This document shows, piece by piece, positions 35,420 to 43,632 of a stretch of 64,000 nucleotides of DNA. Under the pieces are notes generated by a model, which was not told the origin of the DNA, did not search any database, and saw nothing but the letters and a program-made list of their open reading frames with translations. This DNA is from Poseidonocella sp. HB161398. GTDB lineage: Bacteria; Pseudomonadota; Alphaproteobacteria; Rhodobacterales; Rhodobacteraceae. The position numbers and the translations under genes were made by a program. Each line of letters starts with the position of its first letter. The stretch's first letter is position 1. The stretch is from assembly GCF_005870025.1 (NCBI RefSeq), contig NZ_VATA01000002.1, positions 186,001 through 250,000 on the forward strand, read 5' to 3'.

Positions 35420-36574
35420 ATGTCCGTCACAGCCCTGATCGTCGCCGCCGGCCGCGGCACCCGCGCAGGCGGAGATATTCCAAAACAATATCAGACCCTT
35501 GCCGGAGAGCCCCTGCTTGCCCACACGCTGCGGGCGCTGGCTTCGCATCCAAAGGTCGGCGCGGTGGTGCTGGTGGTGCATCCCGAAGACCGTGCCTCCG
35601 AACTGGGCAGGGTCGACTTGCCTGCAGGCACGATCCTGGTCGATGGCGGCGAGACGCGCGATGCCTCCGTCCGGGCCGGGCTGGCGGCGCTGCCTGCGGA
35701 CTGCACCGAGGTGCTGATCCACGACGCGGCACGGCCGCTCCTGTCGCGCGAACTCGTCGAGCGCGTGCTGGTTGCACTTCGCAACCACCCCGGCGCCGCC
35801 CCGGCCGTTCCGGTCACCGACGCGCTCTGGCGCGGCGAGGGCGGCCTGGTCGCGGGCACGCAGGACCGTGCCGGTCTCTGGCGCGCGCAGACCCCGCAGG
35901 GCTTCCGCGCGGAGGCGATCCGCGCCGCCCATGCCGCCTGGAGCGGCAGCCCCGCGGCGGACGATGTCGAGGTCGCCCGGGCCCACGGGCTTGACGTGGC
36001 CATCGTCCAGGGGGATGAGGACAATCTGAAGATCACGCATCCGCAGGACTTCGCCCGCGCGGCTGCGATCCTGGCAAGGAAAGGGGCGCGGCCCATGGAT
36101 ATCCGCACCGGCAACGGCTTCGACGTGCATGCGTTCGAGCCTGGCGACCATGTCGTTCTTTGCGGCGTGAAGGTCCCGCACAGCGCGGCGCTGAAGGGTC
36201 ATTCAGACGCCGATGTCGGCATGCATGCCATCACCGACGCGATCTACGGCGCGCTGGCCGAGGGCGATATCGGCCGCCATTTCCCGCCCTCCGATCCGCA
36301 ATGGAAAGGCGCGGCGAGCGAGATCTTCCTGCGCCATGCGGTGGAGCTGGCCGCGGCGCGCGGCTTCGCCATCGCCAATATCGACTGCACGCTGATCTGC
36401 GAACGCCCGAAGGTCGGCCCGCATGCCGCGGCGATGATGGAGGCACTCTCGGGGATCACCGGGATCGAGCCGGGGCGGATCAGCGTCAAGGCCACCACCT
36501 CGGAGCGGCTGGGCTTCACCGGACGCGAGGAAGGCATCGCCGCCATCGCCACCTGCACGGTGGTTGCAGAATGA
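35420..36574 (+). CDS. ispDF: Bifunctional IspD/IspF enzyme of isoprenoid (MEP) synthesis
   Basis: The IspD half (about 1-225) makes CDP-methylerythritol; the IspF half (about 228-384) forms the cyclic diphosphate. IspD motifs: [20 protein letters not shown] (3-22), HDAARPLL and RAQTPQGFR. IspF motifs: GNGFDVHAF (DxH metal ligands), [28 protein letters not shown] and [13 protein letters not shown]. Fusion is normal in alphaproteobacteria. ATG 35420 has GAAGGAGG directly upstream; the longer open frame is not used. A palindrome resembling the dispersed repeat occurs inside the coding region at 35767-35785. pgpA overlaps by 4 bp. Confidence 0.97.
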   Translation: MSVTALIVAAGRGTRAGGDIPKQYQTLAGEPLLAHTLRALASHPKVGAVVLVVHPEDRASELGRVDLPAGTILVDGGETRDASVRAGLAALPADCTEVLIHDAARPLLSRELVERVLVALRNHPGAAPAVPVTDALWRGEGGLVAGTQDRAGLWRAQTPQGFRAEAIRAAHAAWSGSPAADDVEVARAHGLDVAIVQGDEDNLKITHPQDFARAAAILARKGARPMDIRTGNGFDVHAFEPGDHVVLCGVKVPHSAALKGHSDADVGMHAITDAIYGALAEGDIGRHFPPSDPQWKGAASEIFLRHAVELAAARGFAIANIDCTLICERPKVGPHAAAMMEALSGITGIEPGRISVKATTSERLGFTGREEGIAAIATCTVVAE

Positions 36575-37071
36575 GACCGTCCCGCCTGATCGCGACCTTC
36601 GGCGGCGTCGGCCTCCTGCGCCCCGCCCCCGGCACCTGGGGCTCCGCCATCGCCATTCCGCTGGGCTACGTGCTGCACGGGCTGGGCGGTTTCACTTTGC
36701 TATCGCTGGCCACTATCGCCGTCTTCGCGGTCGGTATCTGGGCCTGCCAAGCCGAGCGCGCGGCGACTGGCAGGAAGGACGCCTCCGAGATCGTCATCGA
36801 CGAAGTGGCCGGGCAATGGGTGGCGATGTGGCCGCTCTCGCTCGGGCTCTCGCATGCCGGGGTCGACCCCTGGCTCTTCCCCTGGCCGGGCTGGGTCGGC
36901 GCCTTCGTCCTGTTCCGCCTCTTCGACATCTGGAAGCCGGGGCCGGTCGGCTGGGCGGACCGCAAGGACGCGGCCGCCTGGGTGATGGTCGATGACGTGA
37001 TCGCCGGGCTGATGGCGGCTGTCACGGTGGCCTTCGCCGCCTTCATCGCCCATGGGGTGATCGGGGTATGA
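36571..37071 (+). CDS. pgpA: Phosphatidylglycerophosphatase A
   Basis: It dephosphorylates phosphatidylglycerol phosphate in the inner membrane. The 166 residues have the family motifs [11 protein letters not shown] (about 13-23), the metal site [11 protein letters not shown] (about 70-80), [16 protein letters not shown] and VMVDDVIAG, together with about four hydrophobic segments. The start overlaps ispDF (ATGA) and the stop overlaps pncC (4 bp), forming a tight operon. Confidence 0.95.
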   Translation: MRPSRLIATFGGVGLLRPAPGTWGSAIAIPLGYVLHGLGGFTLLSLATIAVFAVGIWACQAERAATGRKDASEIVIDEVAGQWVAMWPLSLGLSHAGVDPWLFPWPGWVGAFVLFRLFDIWKPGPVGWADRKDAAAWVMVDDVIAGLMAAVTVAFAAFIAHGVIGV

Positions 37072-37541
37072 GCGCGGCCCGCCTCCTGGAGCTGGCCCGC
37101 GCCAAGGGCGTGATGATCGCCACGGCCGAAAGCTGCACTGCCGGGCTGATCTCCGGCGCGATCACCGAGGTTGCGGGCAGCTCCGCCATCTTCGACCGCG
37201 GCTTCGTCACCTACACCAATTCCGCCAAGGCCGAGATGCTGGCCGTCCATCCGCGCACGATCCAGGCGGTCGGCGCGGTCTCGGAGGAGGTGGCGCGGGA
37301 AATGGCCGAGGGCGCGCTGAACCGCTCTGCCGCCCATCTGGCCGTCGCCGTCACCGGGATCGCCGGACCGGGCGGGTCCGAACACAAGCCCGAGGGCCGG
37401 GTCTGCTTCGGCCTGGCGCAGACCGGCCGGAAGACCCTCACCGAAACCGTGGAGTTCGGCGCCATCGGCCGCGCCGAAGTGCGGGCGGCCACGGTGGCGC
37501 ATGCGCTCGCCCTGCTGGTCGCGCGGCTGTCCGAGGACTGA
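37068..37541 (+). CDS. pncC: Nicotinamide-nucleotide amidohydrolase (CinA C-terminal type)
   Basis: A 157-residue protein consisting only of the CinA C-terminal domain, which deamidates NMN to nicotinate mononucleotide in pyridine-nucleotide salvage. ATAESCTAGLISGAIT (19-34) holds the catalytic serine, followed by YTNSAKAEML, VTGIAGPGG and the C-terminal helix. Last gene of ispDF-pgpA-pncC. Two hairpins of the dispersed-repeat type follow the stop. Confidence 0.93.
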   Translation: MSAARLLELARAKGVMIATAESCTAGLISGAITEVAGSSAIFDRGFVTYTNSAKAEMLAVHPRTIQAVGAVSEEVAREMAEGALNRSAAHLAVAVTGIAGPGGSEHKPEGRVCFGLAQTGRKTLTETVEFGAIGRAEVRAATVAHALALLVARLSED

Positions 37542-37549
37542 CCGGGCAG

Positions 37550-37591
37550 CGGTTGCATCCCGCAACCGCCCCGGTTGCGATCTGCAACCGC
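37550..37591. repeat. Dispersed palindrome, two adjacent copies
   Basis: GCGGTTGC/GCAACCGC (37550-37557 and 37563-37570) and CGGTTGC/GCAACCG (37573-37579 and 37585-37591), each with a 5-nt loop, fill the gap between the convergent pncC and ratA genes. No T-tracts. They match the copy at 42183. Confidence 0.65.
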
Positions 37592-37598
37592 CCTGCGC

Positions 37599-38054
37599 TC
37601 AGCCGCGGGAGCCGTAGATCTTGGCGGCGCGCTCCTCGAAGGCGCGCACGATCCGCTGCATCGCCTCGTTGAAGACCACGCCGATCACCCCCTGCAGCAT
37701 GCGGTTGCGGAATTCGAAATCGGTCGAGAACTCCACCGTGCAGCCGCCGCCCTCGCGGTCGGCGAATTCCCAGCTCGACTGCATGTAGCGGAAGGGGCCG
37801 TCGATATACTCCGTGTCGATCCGCTTCTTCTCCGGCCAGAGCGTCACCCGCGAGCCGAATTTCTCGCGGAAGACCTTGAAGGAGATCACCAGATCGGCCT
37901 CCATCACCTCGTGATCCCCCTTGTCCTCGCGCGACCGGATCCGCGCCGCGGCGCACCAGGGCAGGAATTTCGGATAGGAGGCCACATCCGCGACAAGCGC
38001 ATACATGTCGTCGGCGGAATAGGGCAGCTGGCGGGTCTCTTGGTGCTTGGGCAT
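37599..38054 (-). CDS. ratA: RatA/COQ10-type START-domain protein
   Basis: A 151-residue START-like protein: RQLPYSADDMYALVADVASYPKFLPWC is the family's N-terminal signature, and IDGPFRYMQSSWEF and the C-terminal helix (FNEAMQRIVRAFEERAAKIYG) complete the fold. Relatives are called RatA toxin (E. coli) or coenzyme-Q-binding COQ10. In alphaproteobacteria a role in ubiquinone delivery is more likely than toxicity, since no antitoxin partner (RatB) adjoins it. Convergent with pncC and divergent from hpt. Confidence 0.88.
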   Translation of the reverse strand: MPKHQETRQLPYSADDMYALVADVASYPKFLPWCAAARIRSREDKGDHEVMEADLVISFKVFREKFGSRVTLWPEKKRIDTEYIDGPFRYMQSSWEFADREGGGCTVEFSTDFEFRNRMLQGVIGVVFNEAMQRIVRAFEERAAKIYGSRG

Positions 38055-38122
38055 CGGTCTCGTGGCACTTTCTGCGTTAGCCCGTTATCCTAGCGATCAC
38101 ACGGAAAGTTCAAGGGGGCGTC

Positions 38123-38662
38123 ATGCCGGAAAGACCCTATGTGATCGACCAGATGATCTCGGCCAAGGCCATCGCGGCACGGATCGAGGCGCTGGCGCGG
38201 GAGATCGAGACCACCTATGCCGGGGTCGACAAGATCGTCGTCGTCGGGCTCCTGCGCGGCAGCTTCATCTTCATTGCCGACCTCGTGCGAGAGCTCGACA
38301 TGGGGATCGAGGTCGATTTCATCGAAGCCTCCTCCTATGGCGATTCCACGGAATCGAGCCGCGAAGTGCGCATCCTGAAGGACCTGCGCAGCGGCATCGA
38401 GGGCCGCGACGTGCTGGTGGTGGAGGACGTGGTCGATACCGGCTTCACGCTGCACCATGTCACCAACATGCTGAAATCGCGCAATCCGAAGTCGCTGGCC
38501 ACGATCGCGCTTCTCGACAAGCCGAGCCGCCGCGAGGTGGATTTCAAGGCGCGCTGGATCGGCTTCGAGATCCCCGACGAATTCGTCGTCGGCTACGGCA
38601 TCGACTTCGCCCAGCGGAACCGCAACCTGCCCTATATCGGCAAGGTGCGCTTCCTCGACTGA
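38123..38662 (+). CDS. hpt: Hypoxanthine phosphoribosyltransferase
   Basis: A 179-residue purine-salvage enzyme making IMP (and GMP) from the base and PRPP. The PRPP loop is [17 protein letters not shown] (about 95-111). [19 protein letters not shown], the flexible-loop SSYGDSTES and [22 protein letters not shown] are the expected segments in order. AAGGGGGCG precedes the ATG. Single gene, divergent from ratA. Purine synthesis is also represented by guaA at 44.3 kb. Confidence 0.95.
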   Translation: MPERPYVIDQMISAKAIAARIEALAREIETTYAGVDKIVVVGLLRGSFIFIADLVRELDMGIEVDFIEASSYGDSTESSREVRILKDLRSGIEGRDVLVVEDVVDTGFTLHHVTNMLKSRNPKSLATIALLDKPSRREVDFKARWIGFEIPDEFVVGYGIDFAQRNRNLPYIGKVRFLD

Positions 38663-38762
38663 GCCCCGCGCGAATTGGCGCGGCCACGGATTTGTCATTG
38701 GCCCGGGGCGGGCTCCCGCCCCATCCTTCGATCACGGCGGATCACGTTTCGGAGGACGGAAA

Positions 38763-39653
38763 ATGGCATTTCTCAGGGGGCTTGCAGCACTCGCGCTGGC
38801 CGCGCTGATCGGGGTCGGGATGTTCCTGTGGCTCACCGCGCCCGCCAAGCTGCCGCGCGAGACGCGCCAGGCGCTGTCGGCCGCCGCGCCCGACACCGCC
38901 CGGGGCGAGCGCATCTTCCTCGCCGCGGGCTGCGCCTCCTGCCATGCCGCGCCGGAGGCCGAGGGCGATGCCAAGCTGGTGCTGGCGGGGGGCATGCGCT
39001 TCCCGTCGGATTTCGGCACCTTCATCGCCCCGAACATCTCGCCCTCGGCGCAGGGGATCGGCGGCTGGACCACGGATGACCTGGCGCTGGCGCTGACCCG
39101 CGGGGTCTCGCCCGAGGGGCGCCACTACTACCCGGCCTTCCCCTATACCTCCTATATCCGCATGGAGCCCGCCGACATCGCCGACCTGAAGGCCTTCCTC
39201 GACACGCTCCCCGCCTCGGAGATCCCGAGCCAGCCGCACGAGGTCGGCTTCCCCTTCAACATCCGCCGCTCGCTCGGCATCTGGAAGCGGATGTTCCTGC
39301 GCGACGGCTGGGTGGTGGCGGATGCGCCTGCAGAGGGCCGCTATCTCGTCGAGGCGCTCGGCCATTGCGGCGAATGCCACACGCCGCGCAACGCGCTCGG
39401 CGCGACGGATCGCAGCCGCTGGCTTGCCGGCGCGCCCAATCCCGGCGGCGAGGGCCGCATCCCCGGCATCACCCCGGCGCAGCTCGACTGGTCGGAGGAC
39501 GATATCGCCTACTACCTCGAATCGGGCTTCACGCCGGATTTCGATTCGGTGGGCGGGCACATGGCCTTCATCGTCGAGAATTACGGCCAGCTTCCGGCGG
39601 AGGACCGCGCGGCGGTCGCGGCCTATCTCAAGACGGTGCCCGCGGCGGACTAA
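38763..39653 (+). CDS. Dihaem cytochrome c
   Basis: A 296-residue periplasmic electron carrier or dehydrogenase subunit. An N-terminal hydrophobic segment (LAALALAALIGVGMFLWL) without a clear cleavage site suggests membrane anchoring. Two haem c sites are seen: C57-A-S-C-H61 and C202-G-E-C-H206, each followed by a Met-containing segment. The pattern GMRFPSDFGTFIAPNISPS, ALTRGVSPEGRHYYPAFPYTSY resembles the cytochrome subunits of membrane-bound alcohol, gluconate or aldehyde dehydrogenases, but no dehydrogenase gene adjoins it. Partner unknown. Confidence 0.9.
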   Translation: MAFLRGLAALALAALIGVGMFLWLTAPAKLPRETRQALSAAAPDTARGERIFLAAGCASCHAAPEAEGDAKLVLAGGMRFPSDFGTFIAPNISPSAQGIGGWTTDDLALALTRGVSPEGRHYYPAFPYTSYIRMEPADIADLKAFLDTLPASEIPSQPHEVGFPFNIRRSLGIWKRMFLRDGWVVADAPAEGRYLVEALGHCGECHTPRNALGATDRSRWLAGAPNPGGEGRIPGITPAQLDWSEDDIAYYLESGFTPDFDSVGGHMAFIVENYGQLPAEDRAAVAAYLKTVPAAD

Positions 39654-39668
39654 GTGCAGGCCCTGCAC
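39654..39668. repeat. Perfect palindrome behind the cytochrome gene
   Basis: GTGCAGG-C-CCTGCAC starts immediately after the stop codon, 142 bp before the bacterioferritin gene. A second small hairpin, ATTTG-CGG-CAAAT, lies just downstream. They may be an operator for the bfr gene or a transcript end. I could not match them to a known iron box. Confidence 0.4.
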
Positions 39669-39809
39669 GAACTGCCGCGAGGGCAAAGCATGCATTTGCG
39701 GCAAATCAATGCAGGCGGTGGCCATTCCTGCCTAGATGCGCGCAACGGCAGGCCGGGAACCCGGCCGCATCGCCGACGTTTCCCCAAGACGCGAAAGGAG
39801 CATTGCAGC

Positions 39810-40286
39810 ATGTCCAATACCCAGACGATCGAGAACCTCCAGAAGGCGCTCCGCATGGAGATGACCGCCGCGCACCAGTACCAGCTCCACGCCCATGTGC
39901 TGGAGGACTGGGGCCTCGACAAGCTGGCGGCGAAAATGCGCGAGGAGATGGCCGAGGAACTGGGCCATTCCGACACGTTCATCGAGCGGATCCTGTTCCT
40001 CGGCGGCACGCCGGAGCTGGGCTTCGACAAGGCGCCGGTGAAGGCCGGGACGCTGGAGGCCATGTTCCAGATGGACCTCGACGACGAGGCCGAGGCGATC
40101 GAATTCTACACCCGCGCCTCCGAGCAGGCCGGCGAGGTCAGCGATATCGGCACGCGCAAGCTGTTCGAGGATATCGCGCTGGACGAGGAAGGCCACAAGA
40201 GCTGGCTGGAGCTGCAGATCAGCCTGATCGGCCGCATCGGCGAGCAGAACTACGCCTCGAAATACGTTACGGCCAACGCGGAATAG
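39810..40286 (+). CDS. bfr: Bacterioferritin-type ferritin-like protein
   Basis: A 158-residue four-helix protein for iron storage and detoxification. Ferroxidase-centre residues are visible: E17 (LRMEMTAAHQYQLH), E50 and H53 (MAEELGHSD), E94 (DDEAEAIEFY) and E127/H130-region (LDEEGHKSW). The residue corresponding to the haem-ligating Met52 of E. coli Bfr appears to be Leu51 here, so the shell may lack haem. The ATG at 39810 follows GAAAGGAG; the upstream open frame is not homologous. It is followed by a strong terminator, so it forms its own unit. Confidence 0.88.
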   Translation: MSNTQTIENLQKALRMEMTAAHQYQLHAHVLEDWGLDKLAAKMREEMAEELGHSDTFIERILFLGGTPELGFDKAPVKAGTLEAMFQMDLDDEAEAIEFYTRASEQAGEVSDIGTRKLFEDIALDEEGHKSWLELQISLIGRIGEQNYASKYVTANAE

Positions 40287-40304
40287 CCGCCTGCCCGAAT
40301 GCAA

Positions 40305-40338
40305 AGGCCCCTGCGGATCGCTCCGCAGGGGCCTTTTT
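40305..40338 (+). terminator. Rho-independent terminator of bfr
   Basis: A 13-bp perfect stem, AGGCCCCTGCGGA/TCCGCAGGGGCCT, with a 4-nt loop and five Ts. On the opposite strand only three Ts follow, so it may stop the convergent lipA transcript less well. Confidence 0.9.
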
Positions 40339-40355
40339 CACGACGTGGTCCGGGC

Positions 40356-41312
40356 TCAGGCGGGCAGCTTGCCCAGCTTCTTCATCCGGTTGTCGCGCAG
40401 CCGGGCGAAATCGTCGCCGGCATGGTAGCTGGAACGGGTCAGCGGCGTGGCCGAGACCATCAGGAAGCCCTTGCCATAGGCGGTCTTCTCGTAGCTGGCG
40501 AATTCCTCCGGCGTGACGAAGCGGTCGACGGCATGGTGCTTCGGCGTCGGCTGCAGGTACTGGCCGATGGTCAGGAAATCGACATCCGCGGCGCGCATGT
40601 CATCCATGATCTGGTGCACCGCCTGCCTGTCCTCGCCGAGCCCGACCATGATGCCGGACTTGGTGAACATGCCCGGGTCCAGCTCCTTCACCCGCTGCAG
40701 CAGGCGCAGCGAATGGAAGTAGCGCGCGCCGGGGCGGACTTCGGGATAAAGGCCGGGGACGGTTTCGAGATTGTGGTTGAAGACGTCGGGGCGCGCCTCG
40801 ACGATGATTTCCAGCGCCTCGGGACCGCATTTGAGGAAGTCGGGCGTCAGGATCTCGATCGTGGTCTCGGGCGAGCGGTGGCGGATCGCGCGGATCGTCT
40901 GGGCGAAATGCTCTGCCCCGCCATCCTTCAGGTCGTCGCGGTCGACCGAGGTGACGACGACATGGTTCAGCCCGAGCTTCTGGACCGCATCGGCGACGCG
41001 GCCCGGCTCGAACACGTCCAGCGTGTCGGGGCGGCCGGTGGCGACGTTGCAGAAGGTGCAGCCGCGGGTGCAGATGTCGCCCATGATCATCATGGTGGCG
41101 TGGCCGTGGCTCCAGCATTCGCCGGCATTCGGGCAGGCTGCCTCCTGGCAGACGGTGACGAGCTTGTGCTCGTCCATGATCGCCTTGGTCTTGCGGTAGC
41201 CCTCGGAGCCCGGCGCCCTGACGCGGATCCAGTCCGGTTTCTTCGGCTGCGCATTGTCCTTGCGATGCGCCTTCTCGGGGTGCCGTTCGCCCGGGATCTT
41301 CAGGTCGCGCAT
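40356..41312 (-). CDS. lipA: Lipoyl synthase
   Basis: A 318-residue radical-SAM enzyme that inserts two sulfurs into octanoyl groups of lipoate-dependent enzymes. The auxiliary cluster ligands are in [12 protein letters not shown] and the radical-SAM cluster in [28 protein letters not shown] and NHNLETVP follow, and the end [14 protein letters not shown] carries the RSSY motif that ligates the auxiliary cluster. I chose ATG 41312 because GGAGGA is just upstream and a promoter fits at 41336-41364; the open frame further upstream is not conserved. Confidence 0.97.
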   Translation of the reverse strand: MRDLKIPGERHPEKAHRKDNAQPKKPDWIRVRAPGSEGYRKTKAIMDEHKLVTVCQEAACPNAGECWSHGHATMMIMGDICTRGCTFCNVATGRPDTLDVFEPGRVADAVQKLGLNHVVVTSVDRDDLKDGGAEHFAQTIRAIRHRSPETTIEILTPDFLKCGPEALEIIVEARPDVFNHNLETVPGLYPEVRPGARYFHSLRLLQRVKELDPGMFTKSGIMVGLGEDRQAVHQIMDDMRAADVDFLTIGQYLQPTPKHHAVDRFVTPEEFASYEKTAYGKGFLMVSATPLTRSSYHAGDDFARLRDNRMKKLGKLPA

Positions 41313-41335
41313 GGGGGTCCTCCAGATTTCTCGCC

Positions 41336-41364
41336 CGTATACACCCTTAACCGGGGATGGGCAA
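41336..41364 (-). promoter_or_regulatory. Predicted promoter of lipA
   Basis: Minus strand: TTGCCC (41364-41359), 17 bp, TATACG (41341-41336), with TG just before the -10. Predicted start about 41329, leaving a leader of about 17 nt that contains the ribosome-binding site. Confidence 0.5.
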
Positions 41365-41525
41365 AGAGGACATGACGGGCGGTGCATTGCCGCCATGAGC
41401 GAATCGCCGTGGCACAAAGCATGCCATCTGCAGCGGGATCCGGCGGCAGCGCCTGAAGATTGAGCAAAATACTCGGGATAACTCCGGAAAGCTGGCACAT
41501 CCGGTCGCGCCCCGCCGGGGATGGC

Positions 41526-41554
41526 TTGCCTCTTGGTTTGGAAGCGTTCTAAAA
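41526..41554 (+). promoter_or_regulatory. Possible promoter of the peroxiredoxin gene
   Basis: TTGCCT (41526-41531), 17 bp, CTAAAA (41549-41554). The -10 lies within an inverted repeat GCGTT-CTAA-AACGC (41545-41558) that could be an operator. The rest of the 308-bp gap 41313-41620 contains the lipA promoter and no gene. Confidence 0.4.
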
Positions 41555-41620
41555 CGCCCATGCTGCGACGCGGCGCATGCGCGTGGCCACAGAATTCACG
41601 CCTACGATGAGGATATCCCG

Positions 41621-42166
41621 ATGAAAGCCGGACTGAGCCTTCCCAATGTCACCTTCAAGACCCGCGTCCGCGACGAATCCGTGGGCGGCCCGAACCCGTT
41701 CCGCTGGGAAGACGTGACGACCGCCGACTATTTCGCAGGCAAGCGCGTCATCCTGTTCTCGCTGCCGGGCGCCTTCACCCCGACCTGCTCGACCTACCAG
41801 CTGCCGGGCTTCGAAGACAACTTCGAGAAGTTCAAGGAGCTGGGCATCGACGAGATCTACTGCATGTCGGTGAATGACAGCTTCGTCATGAACAAGTGGA
41901 AAGAAGCCCAGGGCATCAACCACGTGAAAGTCATCCCGGACGGCTCGGGCGAGTTCACCCGCCGCATGGGCATGCTGGTGCAGAAGGACAACCTGGGCTT
42001 CGGCGCGCGCTCCTGGCGCTACGCTGCCGTCGTCAAGGACGGCGTCGTCGAAGCCTGGTTCGAAGAGCCCGGCCTGTGCGACAACTTCGGCGAGGACCCC
42101 TATGGCGAGTCCTCCCCCGAGACCCTGCTGGCCTATCTGGAAAAGGCCAAGTCCGAAGCCGCGTAA
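41621..42166 (+). CDS. Peroxiredoxin (Prx5/AhpC-TSA type)
   Basis: A 181-residue thiol peroxidase. The peroxidatic Cys56 sits in [18 protein letters not shown], the typical PxxxT/S-xxC motif. [16 protein letters not shown] and the long [17 protein letters not shown] segment place it in the Prx5 group. A second cysteine, in [14 protein letters not shown], is a plausible resolving residue. It reduces hydroperoxides with glutathione or glutaredoxin. Monocistronic, with an inverted repeat in the promoter and two hairpins after the stop. Confidence 0.95.
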   Translation: MKAGLSLPNVTFKTRVRDESVGGPNPFRWEDVTTADYFAGKRVILFSLPGAFTPTCSTYQLPGFEDNFEKFKELGIDEIYCMSVNDSFVMNKWKEAQGINHVKVIPDGSGEFTRRMGMLVQKDNLGFGARSWRYAAVVKDGVVEAWFEEPGLCDNFGEDPYGESSPETLLAYLEKAKSEAA

Positions 42167-42182
42167 GCGCACCGGATCAGGG

Positions 42183-42203
42183 GCGGTTGCATGCTGCAAC
42201 CGC
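42183..42203. repeat. Dispersed palindrome, best copy
   Basis: GCGGTTGCA-TGC-TGCAACCGC, a perfect 9-bp inverted repeat, just upstream of the peroxiredoxin terminator. It matches the two copies at 37550-37591. Confidence 0.65.
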
Positions 42204-42209
42204 AAAATG

Positions 42210-42232
42210 AAGGGGCCGGCGGGCCCCTTTTT
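42210..42232 (+). terminator. Rho-independent terminator of the peroxiredoxin gene
   Basis: AAGGGGCC/GGCCCCTT with a 4-nt loop and a T-tract of five. Convergent with the DUF6456 gene. Confidence 0.85.
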
Positions 42233-42258
42233 CATTGCAGCTCTGTGCGGTGCGGCGC

Positions 42259-43386
42259 TCAGCCGATCATCGGGCCGAACTTGCCATGGGTCTCTTCGTA
42301 GTGGCGCTTCAGCCGCTGCAGCGCGATCCGAAGGACGACCTTGCCCGAGCGCGCCGACCAGCCCATCCGCTTCTCGCAGCTCTCCATTCCCTCCAGGTAG
42401 CAGCAGCAGCGCAGCACCACGTCGCCCAGCCCCGGCCCCAGATCCTGGAGCGCCGCCTGCACCCGGTCGCGCGCCGCCTGGGGGCCGAAGCCCGCCCCCT
42501 CGCCCGATCCGGGCGGCGGCCGGTCGCCGGCGGTCAGGAAGCTCTCCCAGCTCTGCGTCACCCGCGGCCCCATCTGCGCCAGCTCGAAATCCTCGCGCAG
42601 CCGCTCGCCCGCGGCCACCAGGTCATTGGCCAGGAAAGGCTGGCCGTCCTTGTCGCGCCGCCGCGCCAGCACCGAAAGCGGCGACTCCGCGAGGTTGTAC
42701 TTGACCCGCTGGCTGCGCCCGCCCGGCTCGGAGAAGTCGCGCTCCTCGATCTCGCGGTGCTGCGCGGCGAAGGGCGACATCGCCTCGGCAAAGCCGTCCT
42801 GCTCCTCCTCGGCCAGCAGGCGGCGCAGCGCGGCGCGGCCGGCCTGGGTGATCGCATAGCGCGAGATCCGCCCCGAGGTCTGGCAGGAGATCCAGTCCTT
42901 CAGCGCCATCGCCTCGGCCACGGCCCGGTCGACCACCGCGCTGCGGGTCGAGGCGCCGCCCGGCAGGTCGCGCACCACGACCGCGCGCTCCATGTCCTTG
43001 GCCACGGCCAGCACCGCGCCGCTCTCGGCCAGGCGTCGCAGCACGCGCAGATATTCCGCTTCGTGCCGGGCATCCTCGGCAAGCTCTTCCTTGATCCTGG
43101 TCATAGCCGTCATGATTGCGGGTTCCTCTCTTGCCTTGGTTGCAGCGATCCGCGCGAAATGTTGCTGGCCGATCCGCTCCAGCGCCTCGTCGATCAGCGG
43201 ATCGTCGCGGCGGCTCTCGAACCGGCGGACCTGCCGGGAAATGGTGGATGCGTGGCAGCCGGCCTGGCGCGCGATCCGTCGGATGGACTGGCCCAGCTCG
43301 GTATGGACGAGGTAGTGGACGACCGCGTCGGGAAGCCCGGTGCCCGGCTGATTTCCGGCGGTGTTGGGCAGCGCGGCCATCCGCAT
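42259..43386 (-). CDS. DUF6456-type helix-turn-helix protein
   Basis: A 375-residue protein with an N-terminal HTH (TELGQSIRRIARQAGCHASTISRQVRRFE, about 30-60) and a second winged-helix-like region (KDWISCQTSGRISRYAITQAGRAALRRLLAEE). The C-terminal part, LVAAGERLREDFELAQMGPRVTQSWESFL and VVLRCCCYLEGMESCEKRMGWSARSGKVVLRIAL, is the DUF6456 domain found in alphaproteobacteria. The ATG at 43386 is chosen because AGAAGGAGAAC directly precedes it; the GTG 15 bp upstream would overlap that site. Probably a DNA-binding regulator; targets unknown. Divergent from the DUF6477 gene, across direct repeats. Confidence 0.85.
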   Translation of the reverse strand: MRMAALPNTAGNQPGTGLPDAVVHYLVHTELGQSIRRIARQAGCHASTISRQVRRFESRRDDPLIDEALERIGQQHFARIAATKAREEPAIMTAMTRIKEELAEDARHEAEYLRVLRRLAESGAVLAVAKDMERAVVVRDLPGGASTRSAVVDRAVAEAMALKDWISCQTSGRISRYAITQAGRAALRRLLAEEEQDGFAEAMSPFAAQHREIEERDFSEPGGRSQRVKYNLAESPLSVLARRRDKDGQPFLANDLVAAGERLREDFELAQMGPRVTQSWESFLTAGDRPPPGSGEGAGFGPQAARDRVQAALQDLGPGLGDVVLRCCCYLEGMESCEKRMGWSARSGKVVLRIALQRLKRHYEETHGKFGPMIG

Positions 43387-43436
43387 GTTCTCCTTCTGCA
43401 CCGCGGCGCCGGAAAATTAACTTCCGGGCGCCAAGT

Positions 43437-43483
43437 TTAATACATTTTCAACCTTCAGTTGTGTCCGTTTCAGTTGTGTCCGT
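43437..43483. promoter_or_regulatory. Direct repeats and CtrA-like site between DUF6456 and DUF6477 genes
   Basis: TTCAGTTGTGTCCGT occurs twice without a gap (43454-43468 and 43469-43483). Just before it TTAA-N7-TCAA (43437-43451) differs by one base from the CtrA consensus TTAA-N7-TTAA. AT-rich DNA continues to 43550, including an inverted TTAGG/CCTAA pair. A control region for one or both divergent genes is likely; the factor is unknown. Confidence 0.45.
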
Positions 43484-43632
43484 TAGAAGACGGTTAAAAT
43501 TGAAGATGCCCTTAGGTATTGTTTCTAAAGCCTAAACTTTTTTCGCTATCACCGTTCGCCCGTCCACCGGGCGCGCAACACCCGGACAAGCTGGCCGAGA
43601 TTTTGTGGACAACCTTGTGGAAGGATCCCGAA

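Noticed and set aside
37599-38054. Type II toxin-antitoxin module (RatA)
   Set aside because: No RatB or other antitoxin gene adjoins it; the START/COQ10 fold and gene context suggest a housekeeping role.
43454-43483. CRISPR or attachment-site repeat
   Set aside because: Only two head-to-tail 15-bp copies, no spacers, no cas or integrase gene; a regulatory repeat is more likely.
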